Below, in pieces: positions 52,815-62,024 of a stretch of DNA of 64,000 bases. Under the pieces are notes generated by a model, which was not told the origin of the DNA, did no database searches, and saw only the letters and a program-made list of their open reading frames with translations. Made by a program: the position numbers and the translations under genes. Origin of the DNA: Salinispora oceanensis (GTDB lineage: Bacteria; Actinomycetota; Actinomycetes; Mycobacteriales; Micromonosporaceae); assembly GCF_000383575.1 (NCBI RefSeq), contig NZ_KB911579.1, forward strand, positions 2,326,523 to 2,390,522, written 5' to 3'. Positions within the stretch are counted from its first letter, which is position 1. Each line of letters begins with the position of its first letter.

Positions 52815-54812
52815 ATGCGTCGCATGACGGGCCCCTTCGATCGTGCATGGTGGTCCGGGGGCCGGTTCCGAGGCAACAGCGACCCCTGGGTCCACTACGT
52901 GGTCTGTGGCCACGACGCCCTGGCGTACTGGGTGGTGAAGTCACTGCTCGGCACCGAGCCGCAGCTGACCCGGATCCGGATCACGTTGGTGGTGCCCAAG
53001 CGGCAGCGGACGGACAGCCCGGACGGTCGAGATCTCGACGGCATTGAGGTCATCCAGGCTGACCGGCTCGACGAGGTGACATTTCGCCGAGCCCGGTTGG
53101 ACCGGGCCGAGGGCCTGGCGCTGCTGCACCAAGACGATGTGGGCAACATGCACGCCGCGCTCTGCGCCCAGGAGGTCCAGCCGAGCCTGCGGTTGGTGGT
53201 GCGGATGTTCAACACCAGCCTGGCCAACGGGGTGCGGCAGATCTTCCCCGACTCGGCGGTGCTCTCCGATGCCGCGATGGCGGCTCCTGCCTTCGTCGCC
53301 GCCGCGCTGGGCGAGGTCGCGCCGGCTCACTTCCGGCACGGCGGGCGGACGCTCTATGTGGCCCGCCGCGTCGACCTTCGCGACGAGGACGTCGTCTGCC
53401 CGGTGGCGGATACCCGCGACCCGCGGGAGGTCCGGGTCCTGCCCACGGACGAGACCGTTGCCGACGTGGTGCTCGCCGAGGCGGCCGGTACGCCACCGGG
53501 AACTGAGGTGGCGGCACGCCGACTACGTCGGGCCCGGCGGTGGCGCCGGCCGGTCACGATGCTGCTCCAGGCGGTCCGCGGCTTCGCCACCCGCAGGATC
53601 GGCATCGCCGTGTTGGTGCTGCTGGCGGTGATCGTCGTGCTCGGTGGCCTCTACGCCAGCACCGCCGAGGTGAGCTGGGCGGAGGCGCTCTACCTGACCC
53701 TGGTCACCGCCCTGAGCGGGCAGGACCCGGACGCCGCCAAGCCGGTCGGCGAACAGGTCCTCCAGGTGGTGCTGAATCTCTCCGGGCTGGCGCTGATCCC
53801 GTTGATCACCGCCGTGGTGGTGGACGGCCTCGTCAACGCCCGGCTGGCGCTCCACTCCGGGCGACCCCTGACCGACCGTTCCGGGCATGTGGTCGTGGTC
53901 GGCCTCGGCAACATCGGGATGCGGGTGACCGCCCAACTCCGCGATTTCGGCGTTGAGGTGGTCGCCATCGACAAGAACCCGGATGCGCGGGGTGCCGCGC
54001 TGGCCCGGCGGCTCGGCGTCCCACTGGTGGTGGGGGACGCCTCCGCCGAGGAGATCCTGCGAGCGGCCTCGGTCGCTACCTGTCAGGCTCTCGTCGTGGT
54101 CTCCACCGACGACGGGGTGAACCTGCGGGCCGCGCTGACCGCCCGATCTCTCAACGACGATGTTCAGGTGGTGCTGCGGCTCTTTGACGGGCACTTCGCC
54201 GAGCGCGTCCAGCGGTCCTTCGGGATCGGCGTCTCGCGGAGCGTGTCGTACCTGGCGGCGCCGTCGTTCGCCGGCGCCCTGCTGGACCGTGCCGTCATCG
54301 CCACCATCTCGGTCGGCCGGCACGCCCTGTTGGTCACCGAGGTCCCGGTCGCCGCCGGCTCCTCGCTCGAAGGCCAGCCGCTCGCCGCCGTCGGCCGCGC
54401 GGGGAGCGTCCGGCTCCTCGCCCACGCCCGCTCCGGCCAGCGGTACGAGTGGGAGCTCGACCGCCGGCTAGTGATCATGGCCGGGGACCGGCTGACGGTG
54501 GTTGCCCGCCGGGCCGGGCTGAATGCCCTGCTCCGTGCGGCCGGCCCGCCCGATTTAGCGGTATCCGAGCCCCCGGCCCGCTCGTCCCCGGAGGCCGTAA
54601 CGCCCCTGGCCGGCTCCTCCCCGGGGACCGCAACGCCCCCGGCCCGCTCGTCCCCGGGGACCGCAACGCCCCCGGCCCGCTCGTCCCCGGAGACCGCAAC
54701 GCCCCCGGCCGGCTCCTCCCCGGAGGCCGCAACGCCCCCGGGGAGCCCGCCACTGCCCCGGTCCGGGGAGCAGGACGGGGCGGTTGGGCCACAACCCGAC
54801 TCTTCCGACTAG
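52815..54812 (+). CDS. TrkA-N/RCK-type NAD-binding ion-channel protein
   Basis: 665 residues from ATG 52815. Cytosolic N-terminal Rossmann-like domain (about 25-200; HYVVCGHDALAYWVVKSLL), two hydrophobic helices (about 257-280 and 305-335) with a possible pore loop TLVTALSGQDP lacking a canonical TxGYG filter, then a second TrkA-N domain (VVVVGLGNIGMRVTAQL near 357) and a TrkA-C-like part. The last ~80 residues are a Pro/Ser/Ala/Thr repeat encoded by 33-bp tandem units. Likely regulates K+ or other ion flux. Divergent from crtU. Confidence 0.82.
   Translation: MRRMTGPFDRAWWSGGRFRGNSDPWVHYVVCGHDALAYWVVKSLLGTEPQLTRIRITLVVPKRQRTDSPDGRDLDGIEVIQADRLDEVTFRRARLDRAEGLALLHQDDVGNMHAALCAQEVQPSLRLVVRMFNTSLANGVRQIFPDSAVLSDAAMAAPAFVAAALGEVAPAHFRHGGRTLYVARRVDLRDEDVVCPVADTRDPREVRVLPTDETVADVVLAEAAGTPPGTEVAARRLRRARRWRRPVTMLLQAVRGFATRRIGIAVLVLLAVIVVLGGLYASTAEVSWAEALYLTLVTALSGQDPDAAKPVGEQVLQVVLNLSGLALIPLITAVVVDGLVNARLALHSGRPLTDRSGHVVVVGLGNIGMRVTAQLRDFGVEVVAIDKNPDARGAALARRLGVPLVVGDASAEEILRAASVATCQALVVVSTDDGVNLRAALTARSLNDDVQVVLRLFDGHFAERVQRSFGIGVSRSVSYLAAPSFAGALLDRAVIATISVGRHALLVTEVPVAAGSSLEGQPLAAVGRAGSVRLLAHARSGQRYEWELDRRLVIMAGDRLTVVARRAGLNALLRAAGPPDLAVSEPPARSSPEAVTPLAGSSPGTATPPARSSPGTATPPARSSPETATPPAGSSPEAATPPGSPPLPRSGEQDGAVGPQPDSSD
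54575..54739 (+). repeat. 33-bp minisatellite, five units, at the 3' end of the channel gene
   Basis: Units start at 54575, 54608, 54641, 54674 and 54707 and differ at few positions (GGCCCGCTCGTCCCCGG.. versus GGCCGGCTCCTCCCCGG..). Each encodes 11 residues of the form ARSSPGTATPP. In-frame length keeps the reading frame when copy number varies. Confidence 0.95.
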
Positions 54813-54898
54813 CCCCGGGTCTCGGGAGGCTCCGGCACCTGGGGAGAGGCCCCGGAGTCAATACCTATGCCGCTGGGCCCGGGACCGGTGTTGTCCGG

Positions 54899-55648
54899 TC
54901 ACCGTTCGGCTGGTTGGGAGGGTGCGCCGCTGAGGACCTCGACCGCGCCGGTGTCGACGGAGTAGTAGGCGCTGACAATGGCGAGTTGCTGCTTTTCCAC
55001 GAGCGGGGCGAGCTCCGGGTTGGAACGCAGGTCGTCCGCGGCCAGCTCGACCTGGGCTCGGACCATGGCATCGATCGGGTCGCTACCCCCCGCTGCGGCT
55101 ACCTGTTCGTACGCCGGCTGCAGGGCGGTGACGATCTCCGGCAGGTGGCCGGGCAGTGTCTCGCCGTCACCAAGGGAGGCGTACGCCGCCTTGACGGCGC
55201 CGCAACGTTGATGACCGAGGACCACGATGAGCGGAGTGCCGTTGGCCAGGGGTCCGTATTCGAGAGATGCGGTGACCACTGGGCCAACCGCCTCGCCGCC
55301 GGTGCGCGTCACGAAGAGGTCGCCCAGGCCGACGTCGAAGATGAGCTCCGGTGGCACCCGCGAGTCGATGCAGGAGAGGACCGCCGCGAAGGGCTTCTGC
55401 TCCTGGGCTACGGACTGACGCCGGGCCGGGTCCCGGTTGGGGGCCTGCGGTTCGCCCTTGACCCACCGCTGGTTGCCCTCCATCAGCCGCTCGAGTGCTG
55501 CCTTGGGCGTGGTGGGTGGCGCTTGGGGGGAGGCGCTGGCCGTTGGCGACTGCGCCTCCGTCGAGGAGCAGCCCGCGAGCGTGGCCACGGTGCCGACAAG
55601 CGCACCGGAGAGCAGCGCCCGCCGATTCGGGCGTACAACTCTATTCAT
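54899..55648 (-). CDS. Beta-carbonic anhydrase lipoprotein
   Basis: 249 residues. Twin Arg-Arg N-terminus and hydrophobic stretch ending in TLAGC (lipid Cys 27), so probably exported and membrane-anchored. Beta-class zinc site: C93-x-D95-x-R97, H146 and C149. After the R/D dyad, the usual RNAGN is replaced by RTGGE. Interconverts CO2 and bicarbonate outside the membrane. Similar actinobacterial lipoprotein carbonic anhydrases exist. Single gene. Confidence 0.92.
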   Translation of the reverse strand: MNRVVRPNRRALLSGALVGTVATLAGCSSTEAQSPTASASPQAPPTTPKAALERLMEGNQRWVKGEPQAPNRDPARRQSVAQEQKPFAAVLSCIDSRVPPELIFDVGLGDLFVTRTGGEAVGPVVTASLEYGPLANGTPLIVVLGHQRCGAVKAAYASLGDGETLPGHLPEIVTALQPAYEQVAAAGGSDPIDAMVRAQVELAADDLRSNPELAPLVEKQQLAIVSAYYSVDTGAVEVLSGAPSQPAER

Positions 55649-55698
55649 TGATTTCCCCTGAACTGGTTTATAGCCATACTCTCACCTTGAGCAGGGGA

Positions 55699-55729
55699 AT
55701 TATACGTCTAAGCTCTCAGAGTCGGACAA
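55699..55729 (-). promoter_or_regulatory. Promoter candidate of the carbonic anhydrase gene
   Basis: Minus-strand TTGTCC (55729-55724), 19-nt spacer and a perfect TATAAT (55704-55699), about 50 bp upstream of the start. A second TATAAA lies nearer the gene. Best -10 match in the window. Confidence 0.45.
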
Positions 55730-55789
55730 GCAGGCGTATTCTTGGCGATCCGCTGGCGGCGGATGGTGGGTTCGGCGTGCAGGTCCGAG

Positions 55790-56563
55790 TCAGTCCGCGT
55801 GCGCGGAGGTCCGGCTCCGACGGTCCTGATCGATTCTCCGGGGTAGTGGAACATCGTCCCAGGGCACCCGGTGCAGCACCCGGTCCAGCAGGAGGCCGAG
55901 CAGCAGCCCGGCGATCGAGTCGGTCAGCCAGTGCCAGCCCAGGTACAGGGTCGTGGCGAACACCACCAGGGGTGGGACGACCCGCACGGCGACGGCGAGC
56001 CGGGGCGGCAACGTGCGCCCGGATGTCCTCAGCAACTGGGCGAGGAGCAGGACGATCACGCCCCACCAGATGATCGTGTTGACGACGTGCCCGGACGGGT
56101 AGGAGCGGGTGAACTGCAGCGCCAGCTCGTGCTGGAAGAGTGGCAGGGCCTGTTCTGGCGCGAGGAAGGGTTCGCGTGTGCTGGCGCTGGGCGCGGGCCG
56201 GGCCGTCGCCACCTTGAGCGCGCCGACGACGACGTTGATCAGCACGAACCCGGCGACCGGTGGTAGCAGCGGGCGGGCGGAGCGGAGTCGTACGGCGAGC
56301 AGAACGCCGAGCCCGACGGCGATCAGGGTCAGCGGGCCGCCCTGGCCGAGGTAGTTAAGGATCCGCGCGACCCAGTACGCGGCGGCGGGGCGATGTGCGT
56401 CCGACCAGTCGGCCACCGCCTGGTCGAGGCCGAAGAGGTAGCCGGCGGCGAGGGCGGCGGTCAGGGCCACCAGACCGGCGAGGAGCAGCCCATCGAACCA
56501 CCAGCCAGCCGGGCGGACCGGCCGGAACCGTACCGCTCGCCACCCGGTTGTCGCTTGCCGCAT
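55790..56563 (-). CDS. PAP2-family membrane phosphatase
   Basis: 257 residues from ATG 56563 (GTG 56572 possible). Six hydrophobic helices. Phosphatase motifs: KVATARP (C1), YPSGH (C2), LGWHWLTD (C3, His and Asp). Length and order fit PAP2/undecaprenyl-pyrophosphate-phosphatase-like enzymes that dephosphorylate lipid phosphates on the outer membrane leaflet. Substrate not determined. Divergent from the DUF4032 gene with a 105-bp spacer. Confidence 0.9.
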   Translation of the reverse strand: MRQATTGWRAVRFRPVRPAGWWFDGLLLAGLVALTAALAAGYLFGLDQAVADWSDAHRPAAAYWVARILNYLGQGGPLTLIAVGLGVLLAVRLRSARPLLPPVAGFVLINVVVGALKVATARPAPSASTREPFLAPEQALPLFQHELALQFTRSYPSGHVVNTIIWWGVIVLLLAQLLRTSGRTLPPRLAVAVRVVPPLVVFATTLYLGWHWLTDSIAGLLLGLLLDRVLHRVPWDDVPLPRRIDQDRRSRTSAHAD

Positions 56564-56668
56564 CTCGGCCACGCTACCGGCCCGTTCGGCCCCCGGCCCG
56601 GTCCGGGTGGCTGTGTGCCGAACCACGCGGGGAGGCGTTCCGGCGGGGGAGGGCGCAAACTGGAGTGC

Positions 56669-57880
56669 GTGCGGATCACCTCGGCTCTCGTTGACCCGGC
56701 GCTGCTCGACCTGCCCTGGTCGACCCCGCTGGTGGAGTGGCCGGCGCAGCACCTGGTGGCGTTGCCACAGGGCATCTCCCGGCACGTTGTCCGGTTTGTC
56801 CGGCTTGGCGGTTACGTGTACGCGGTCAAGGAGACCGGCGAGCGGGTCGCCGAGCGGGAATACGACCTGCTGCGGGCCTTGGAACGGATCGACTTCCCAA
56901 CGGTGGAGGCGGTGGCGATCGTCGCCGACCGGCAGACCGAAGCCGGGGAACCACTGGACCCGGTGCTGATCACCCGGCACCTCCAGTTCTCCCTGCCCTA
57001 CCGGGCGCTCTTCTCGCACACGCTGCGGCCGGAGACGATGGAGCGTCTCCTCGACGCGTTGGCCGCGTTGCTGGTCCGGATGCACCTGACCGGCTTCTTC
57101 TGGGGCGACTGCTCGCTGTCGAACACGCTCTTCCGTCGGGACGCGGGTGCGTTCGCGGCCTACCTGGTGGACGCGGAGACCGGGGTGCTGCACCGCTCGT
57201 TGTCGAACGGGCAGCGCGGTGAGGACCTGGAGATCGCCCGGGTGAACATCTTCGGTGAGGCGTTGGATCTACAGGCGGCCGGGCTGCTGCACGAGTCGAT
57301 CGACCCGGAGGTGGTGTGCGAGGAGGTCGTGCGGCGGTACGAGCGGCTGTGGCATGAGATCACCTATGAGCAGCAGATCGAGCGGGAGGCTCGGCACGAC
57401 ATCGAGGGCCGGATCCGCGGGCTCAATGAGCTGGGCTTCGACGTGGCCGAGATCGCCGTCTCAACGATCGACGACGGGCGGTATCTGGTGCGGCCGAAGG
57501 TGGTGGACGCCGGCTACCACACCCGGCGGCTACTTCGCCTCACCGGTCTGGACGCGGAGGAGAACCAGGCCCGCCGGCTCCTCAACGACCTGGACGCCTA
57601 CCGGGCCGAGAGCGACCTGGCCGACGAGCAGCAGGCGGCGCACCGTTGGCTGACCGAGGTCTTCGAGCCGGTGGTCCGCGCCGTGCCGGCGCACCTACGC
57701 CGCAAGCTGGAACCCCAGGAGATCTTCGCGCAGATCATCGAGCACAAGTGGCTGCTCTCCCAACGGGCCGGCCGTGATGTTGGCATGGCCCCGGCGGTGC
57801 AGTCGTATCTTGGGGACGTGCTGGCGCACCGCCCCGACGAGCAGGCGGTGCTCGGGGTGGAGATCCCACCCCCGGGCTGA
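56669..57880 (+). CDS. DUF4032 domain protein with kinase-like N-terminal half
   Basis: 403 residues from GTG 56669. The N-terminal ~200 residues look like an RIO/LPS-kinase-type fold: VYAVKETGERVAEREYDLL (Lys and Glu), HLTGFFWGDCSLSNTLF (catalytic-loop-like D and N) and YLVDAETG (in place of DFG). The C-terminal half is the actinobacterial DUF4032 region (EITYEQQIEREARHDIEGRI onward in outline). Cytoplasmic, function unknown; phosphorylation activity is a reasonable guess. Confidence 0.85.
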   Translation: MRITSALVDPALLDLPWSTPLVEWPAQHLVALPQGISRHVVRFVRLGGYVYAVKETGERVAEREYDLLRALERIDFPTVEAVAIVADRQTEAGEPLDPVLITRHLQFSLPYRALFSHTLRPETMERLLDALAALLVRMHLTGFFWGDCSLSNTLFRRDAGAFAAYLVDAETGVLHRSLSNGQRGEDLEIARVNIFGEALDLQAAGLLHESIDPEVVCEEVVRRYERLWHEITYEQQIEREARHDIEGRIRGLNELGFDVAEIAVSTIDDGRYLVRPKVVDAGYHTRRLLRLTGLDAEENQARRLLNDLDAYRAESDLADEQQAAHRWLTEVFEPVVRAVPAHLRRKLEPQEIFAQIIEHKWLLSQRAGRDVGMAPAVQSYLGDVLAHRPDEQAVLGVEIPPPG

Positions 57881-57939
57881 CCAACGGTCCGGGTGGCACC
57901 GCCGAGGTCGCCCGGCTGGCCAGCGTCGCGCCCCGGCGG

Positions 57940-59049
57940 TCAGTCCAGCCAGGTGCCCGCGCGCATCACCCGGACCACGTTCAGGTCGTCGTCGAGTATC
58001 ACCAGGTCCGCCCGGAGACCGGGCTGGAGGGCGCCGACCCGATCGCCGAGCCCGATCGCGCGGGCGGGCGTGGTGGCCACCATCCGGGCGGCCTCCGGGA
58101 CGGCGACCCCGGTGGCGACCGCGTTCCGGAACGCGGTATCCATCGTCAGCGTGCTGCCGGCGACCGCGCCGTCGCTGGCGAGCCGGGCCACGCCAGCGGT
58201 CACGGTGACCCGCTGCCCGCCCAGCTCGTACTCGCCGTCGGGCTGGCCGGCGGCGGCCATCGCGTCGGTGACCAGGGCGGCCCGCTCCACGCCGGCGGTG
58301 GTGGTGGCGAATGCCAGCATGCCGTCGTGCAGGTGCACCCCGTCGGCGACCAGTTCGCAGACCACGGAGGGGGCCTCCAGCAGGGCGATCACCGGCCCCG
58401 GTTCCCGGTGGTGCACGGGGCGCATCGCGTTGAACAGGTGGGTGGCGACGCTCGCGCCGGCGGCGATGGCGGCCTGGGTCTGCTCGTACGTGGCATCAGT
58501 GTGGCCGATCGCCGCGACCACGCCGTGGGCGGTGAGTAGCTTGATCGCCGCGGTCGCTCCCTCGCGTTCCGGGGCGAGGGTGACCATCCGGATCGTCCCG
58601 TGGCCCAGCTTCAGCAGCTCGGTCAGCTCCGCGGTGGAGGGATCGCGCAGGTACGCCGGGTTCTGCGCCCCGCAGCGGGCCGCGGAGAGGTACGGGCCTT
58701 CGAAGTGAATCCCGGCGAGCACCCCTTCGGCCACCAGCGGTCGGTAGGCGGTGGTGGCGGCGCGCATCAGCTCGAACGGCGAACTCACCAGGCTGGCCAG
58801 CAGGGTGGTGGTGCCGTGCCGGAGGTGGAAGCCGCTGGCGGCACGGGCCTCGTCGGCGTCTCCGGTGGTGAAGGTGTGTCCACCGCCGCCGTGGGTGTGG
58901 ATGTCCACGAACCCGGGGAGGATCCAGTGCCCGTCCCGCCCGGACGGGTACTCGGCGACCGCGGTGATCTGCTCGTTGTTGATCTCTACGCAGCCCTGGC
59001 GGATGACCCCGGCCGGGGTCACCACCCTGCCGGTCACCCGTACCGTCAT
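57940..59049 (-). CDS. nagA: N-acetylglucosamine-6-phosphate deacetylase
   Basis: 369 residues. Metal/catalytic motifs: PGFVDIHTHGGGG (about 45-57), HFEGPYLS (Glu), GHTDATYEQ, THLFNAM, and catalytic Asp in LVTDAMAAAG. Removes the acetyl group from GlcNAc-6-P. Third gene of the SIS - ROK - nagA operon; its ATG overlaps the ROK stop (59046-59049, four bases). Confidence 0.95.
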   Translation of the reverse strand: MTVRVTGRVVTPAGVIRQGCVEINNEQITAVAEYPSGRDGHWILPGFVDIHTHGGGGHTFTTGDADEARAASGFHLRHGTTTLLASLVSSPFELMRAATTAYRPLVAEGVLAGIHFEGPYLSAARCGAQNPAYLRDPSTAELTELLKLGHGTIRMVTLAPEREGATAAIKLLTAHGVVAAIGHTDATYEQTQAAIAAGASVATHLFNAMRPVHHREPGPVIALLEAPSVVCELVADGVHLHDGMLAFATTTAGVERAALVTDAMAAAGQPDGEYELGGQRVTVTAGVARLASDGAVAGSTLTMDTAFRNAVATGVAVPEAARMVATTPARAIGLGDRVGALQPGLRADLVILDDDLNVVRVMRAGTWLD

Positions 59050-60011
59050 CGCTGCTCCAGGCTGTCGAGGGCGAGTAGGGCGGCGCCGAGGCAGCCCGCC
59101 TCGGCACCGAGGGCCGCCGGGACCAGCCGCGGTTCGCGGTGGAAGGTCATCCGGTCGTGCAGCGCGGCCCGCAGCGGGTCGAGTAGCTGGGCACCGGCGC
59201 GGGTCAGCCCCCCGCCGAGCACGATCGTCTCCACGTCGAAGAGGGCCTGACCCGTGGCGAGGCCGTCGGCGAGGGCCTCGACCGCCTCCGTCCAGACCCG
59301 CTGGGCCAGCTGGTCGCCGGCGAGGGCGCGAGCGGCCACCTCAGCCGCGCTCGTCTCCGGTGTGCTGTCGGCCAGCTCCGTGTAGCGGCGGGCGACCGCC
59401 GAGGCGGACGCGACCGCCTCCAGACAGCCCGCCTGCCCGCAGCCACAGCGCGGTCCACCAGGACGGACCAGAACGTGCCCCAGCTCCCCGGCGGCACCGT
59501 GCGCACCGGTGGCGGCCGTTCCGTCGATCACATGGGCGGCGGCGATGCCGGTGCCGATGGCGACGAAGAGGACGTGCCGGTCGGTCCGACCGGCGCCGAG
59601 CCGGGCCTCGGCGAGGCCGCCGACGCGGACATCGTGGCCGAGTGCCGCCGGCATCCCGAGCCGCGCGGTGGCCAGGGCCCGCAGGGGTACGTCGCGGAAG
59701 CCGATGTTGGCGGACCAGATCGCCACCCCTGCTGCTTCGTCGATGACGCCCGGGACGGCGAGGCCGAGCGCCACCGGGGTGAGCCCTTCGTCGCGGGCGG
59801 TGTCCGCCAGGCCGTCAGCCACGTTGAGGATGGTGTCCACCACGGCTGCCGGACCGCGGGCGGCCTGGGTCGGGTGGTGCTCGGTGCGCACGACGGTGCC
59901 GTCTCGGTGGACCAGGGCACACTTCATTCCGCTGCCGCCGACATCGATCGCGACCACGACCTGCCGTCGGTCAGGTGCGCCGTCCGGCGAACTCGGCGCT
60001 CCGCTGCTCAT
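59046..60011 (-). CDS. ROK-family sugar kinase (probable amino-sugar kinase)
   Basis: 321 residues from ATG 60011. ATP loop VAIDVGGSGMKCALV, catalytic GHDV (Asp), ROK zinc-finger CGCGQAGCLEA with an upstream GELGH His, and VLGGGLTRAG. Phosphorylates a hexose, probably GlcNAc, feeding NagA. Start overlaps the SIS gene stop by four bases, stop overlaps nagA start. Confidence 0.92.
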   Translation of the reverse strand: MSSGAPSSPDGAPDRRQVVVAIDVGGSGMKCALVHRDGTVVRTEHHPTQAARGPAAVVDTILNVADGLADTARDEGLTPVALGLAVPGVIDEAAGVAIWSANIGFRDVPLRALATARLGMPAALGHDVRVGGLAEARLGAGRTDRHVLFVAIGTGIAAAHVIDGTAATGAHGAAGELGHVLVRPGGPRCGCGQAGCLEAVASASAVARRYTELADSTPETSAAEVAARALAGDQLAQRVWTEAVEALADGLATGQALFDVETIVLGGGLTRAGAQLLDPLRAALHDRMTFHREPRLVPAALGAEAGCLGAALLALDSLEQR

Positions 60012-60937
60012 GCCAGCACCACGGAGCGGGCGAGGTGCCGTGGCGCGTCGGGGTCGAGGCCACGGCTGGTGGCGAGCGTGACGGCGAAGCGCTGCGCCAG
60101 GATCAGGTCGGCCATCGGGTCCAGCGGTGTGCGACCGGCGGCCCAGCTTCCGATCACGCTGCGGCACCCGTGGGTGCGGCTGTGCACGAAGGCGGCACCG
60201 GTGGCCGCCACATCCTCCGCAAGCCCCTCGGGCAGGTCCCCGAAGGCCCAGACCAGCCGGCCTGGCGCGGCGACGGAGATCGGGCCGTGCCGGTAGTCCA
60301 TGGCCGGATACGCCTCGGCCCAGAAGGTGGCGGCCTCGCGGCACTTCAGCGCCGCCTCGTGGGCCAGCCCGACGGTCCAGCCCCGGCCCAGGAAGGTGAC
60401 CTGTTCGATCTGGGCGGGGTCGATCGGTAGGGGGGCGCGCACTGCTACCTCGGCGTCGGCGGAGAGCGCGGGGATGTTGTCGCCCAGGTGGGCGCGGAGC
60501 AGGGCCAGCGCGGTCGTCGCGAACCGGGTCTGCACCACCGCGCGTTCGTCGGCGAAGGCCAACGGCACCGTGATGTCGGCCAGATCGGCGGCCGGGGCAG
60601 CGGGGTCACCGACCAGGACGGTGGTGGGCAGCACTCCGCGGAGTGCGGCGAGCAACTCGGTCACTTCGGTGGTGGTGCCGGAGCGGGTGATCGCGATCAA
60701 CCGGTCGTAGCGGCGGCCGGTGGGAAACTCGCTGGCCTGGAAGGCGTCGGTCTCGCCGTGACCGGCGTGCTCGCGGCGGGCGGCGTAGGCCATCGCCATG
60801 AACCAGGAGGTGCCACATCCCACAACGGCGACTCGCTCGCCGGGCTGGGGCAGCTGGTCGGCCACCGAGGTGGCCAGCCGTGCCGCGGTCCGCCAGCAGT
60901 CGGGTTGACTCGCGATCTCCATGTCGACGTACGACAT
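60008..60937 (-). CDS. SIS-domain sugar isomerase/aminotransferase-like protein (GlmS-C/AgaS type)
   Basis: 309 residues. Two SIS domains: first with VAVVGCGTSWFMAMAYA and ITRSGTTTEVTELLAAL (phosphosugar Ser/Thr loop), second with FLGRGWTVGLAHEAALKCREAA and HGPISVAAPG. Lacks the glutaminase domain of GlmS, so it is probably an amino-sugar-phosphate deaminase/isomerase acting after NagA. First gene of the operon, next to a DeoR repressor gene. Confidence 0.88.
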   Translation of the reverse strand: MSYVDMEIASQPDCWRTAARLATSVADQLPQPGERVAVVGCGTSWFMAMAYAARREHAGHGETDAFQASEFPTGRRYDRLIAITRSGTTTEVTELLAALRGVLPTTVLVGDPAAPAADLADITVPLAFADERAVVQTRFATTALALLRAHLGDNIPALSADAEVAVRAPLPIDPAQIEQVTFLGRGWTVGLAHEAALKCREAATFWAEAYPAMDYRHGPISVAAPGRLVWAFGDLPEGLAEDVAATGAAFVHSRTHGCRSVIGSWAAGRTPLDPMADLILAQRFAVTLATSRGLDPDAPRHLARSVVLA

Positions 60938-60982
60938 CAGGCTTCTCCAGAAACGTGCGCAATTTGGCTCGTTAGGCCCGGC

Positions 60983-61083
60983 TTTCGCGCGCTATTGTGC
61001 GCCGATTTGGGTGGTGGTGGCAACCAGGCCGGGGATCGAGCAGAAGCGGCGTTGCCTATACGTAGTTTCGCGCACTAGTGTGC
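60983..61083. promoter_or_regulatory. Paired operator-like repeats between the amino-sugar operon and its DeoR-type regulator
   Basis: Two 18-bp copies TTTCGCGCRCTAKTGTGC at 60983-61000 and 61066-61083 match at 16 of 18 positions, same orientation, 83 bp apart. The second contains the near-palindrome GCGCACTAGTGTGC. A CTATAC -10-like box (61056-61061) would place the regulator's start site in the second repeat. Fits repression of both divergent units with possible looping. Confidence 0.65.
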
Positions 61084-61123
61084 ACGCACAATCACCGATC
61101 GTGCAGCCGCTGGAGGGCTCGGG

Positions 61124-61909
61124 GTGGACCGGTACGCGAGATGGAACGCCCTGCTCGAGATGCTGACCGACAGCGGGCGGGTCAGTGTCGAGGGGGCCGC
61201 TGAGCGCCTGGCCGTCTCGCAGGCCACCATCCGCCGAGACTTCGACCAGCTCGCCCAGCAACAGATGATCACGCGTACCCGCGGTGGGGCGGTCGCCAAC
61301 GGCGTCTCGTACGACCTGCCGCTGCGGTACAAGTCCGCGAAGCATTCGGCCGAGAAGCAGCGGATCGGCGCGGCGGCCGCGGCGCTGGTGTCCCCGGGCA
61401 CGGTGGTCGGCCTCAACGGCGGCACCACCAGCACCGAGGTGGCGCGAGCGCTGGCCGTACGGCCGGATCTGAACACCAGCGCCGAGGGTGCCCAGCTCAC
61501 CGTGGTCACCAACGCCCTCAACATCGCCAACGAGCTGCTGGTCCGGTCCCGGATGAAGGTCGTGGTGGCCGGTGGGGTGGTGCGACCCAAGTCATTCGAG
61601 CTGGTCGGCCCGCTGGGCGGGGCCCTGCTGCGGGAGGTCACCCTGGATGTGGCCCTGCTCGGGGTGGACGCGGTTGACCCCCAGCTCGGCGCCGCCGCCC
61701 ATCATGAGGGGGAAGCGGCGATGAACAGCCTGATGGTGGCGCGGGCGAAGCGGGTGGTGGTGATCGCCGACTCCTCCAAGCTGGGTGGCCACGCCTTTGC
61801 CCGGATCTGCTCGGTGGACCGGATGGAGACCCTGGTCACGGACTCCGGTGCGGCGCCCGAGGTGGTCGCCGCCTTCCGTGCCGCTGACGTGCGGGTCGTC
61901 TGCGCCTGA
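61124..61909 (+). CDS. DeoR/GlpR-family transcriptional regulator (AgaR/NagR-like)
   Basis: 261 residues, GTG start after CTGGAGGG. N-terminal helix-turn-helix (about 6-60; GRVSVEGAAERLAVSQATIRRDFDQL region), then a DeoRC sugar-phosphate-binding domain (NGGTTSTEVARAL, VVTNALNIANEL, GVDAVDPQLG, VVVIADSSKLGGHAF). Likely senses a phosphorylated amino sugar and represses the divergent SIS - ROK - nagA operon and itself through the repeats in the spacer. Confidence 0.92.
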   Translation: MDRYARWNALLEMLTDSGRVSVEGAAERLAVSQATIRRDFDQLAQQQMITRTRGGAVANGVSYDLPLRYKSAKHSAEKQRIGAAAAALVSPGTVVGLNGGTTSTEVARALAVRPDLNTSAEGAQLTVVTNALNIANELLVRSRMKVVVAGGVVRPKSFELVGPLGGALLREVTLDVALLGVDAVDPQLGAAAHHEGEAAMNSLMVARAKRVVVIADSSKLGGHAFARICSVDRMETLVTDSGAAPEVVAAFRAADVRVVCA

Positions 61910-61964
61910 ATCGCACGACCAACCCTCCTATCGCCGCTTTCCGACGCGATGCACCGAATGGGTA

Positions 61965-61992
61965 TTGCGCAAAGGGTAGTACCACGTATTGT
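61965..61992 (+). promoter_or_regulatory. Promoter candidate of the ABC exporter operon
   Basis: TTGCGC (61965-61970), 16-nt spacer, TATTGT (61987-61992), 33 bp before the TTG start. Reasonable housekeeping-type match. Confidence 0.45.
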
Positions 61993-62024
61993 GTCGGGAG
62001 TGCCGCCAACGGGGGAGGTGCAGC

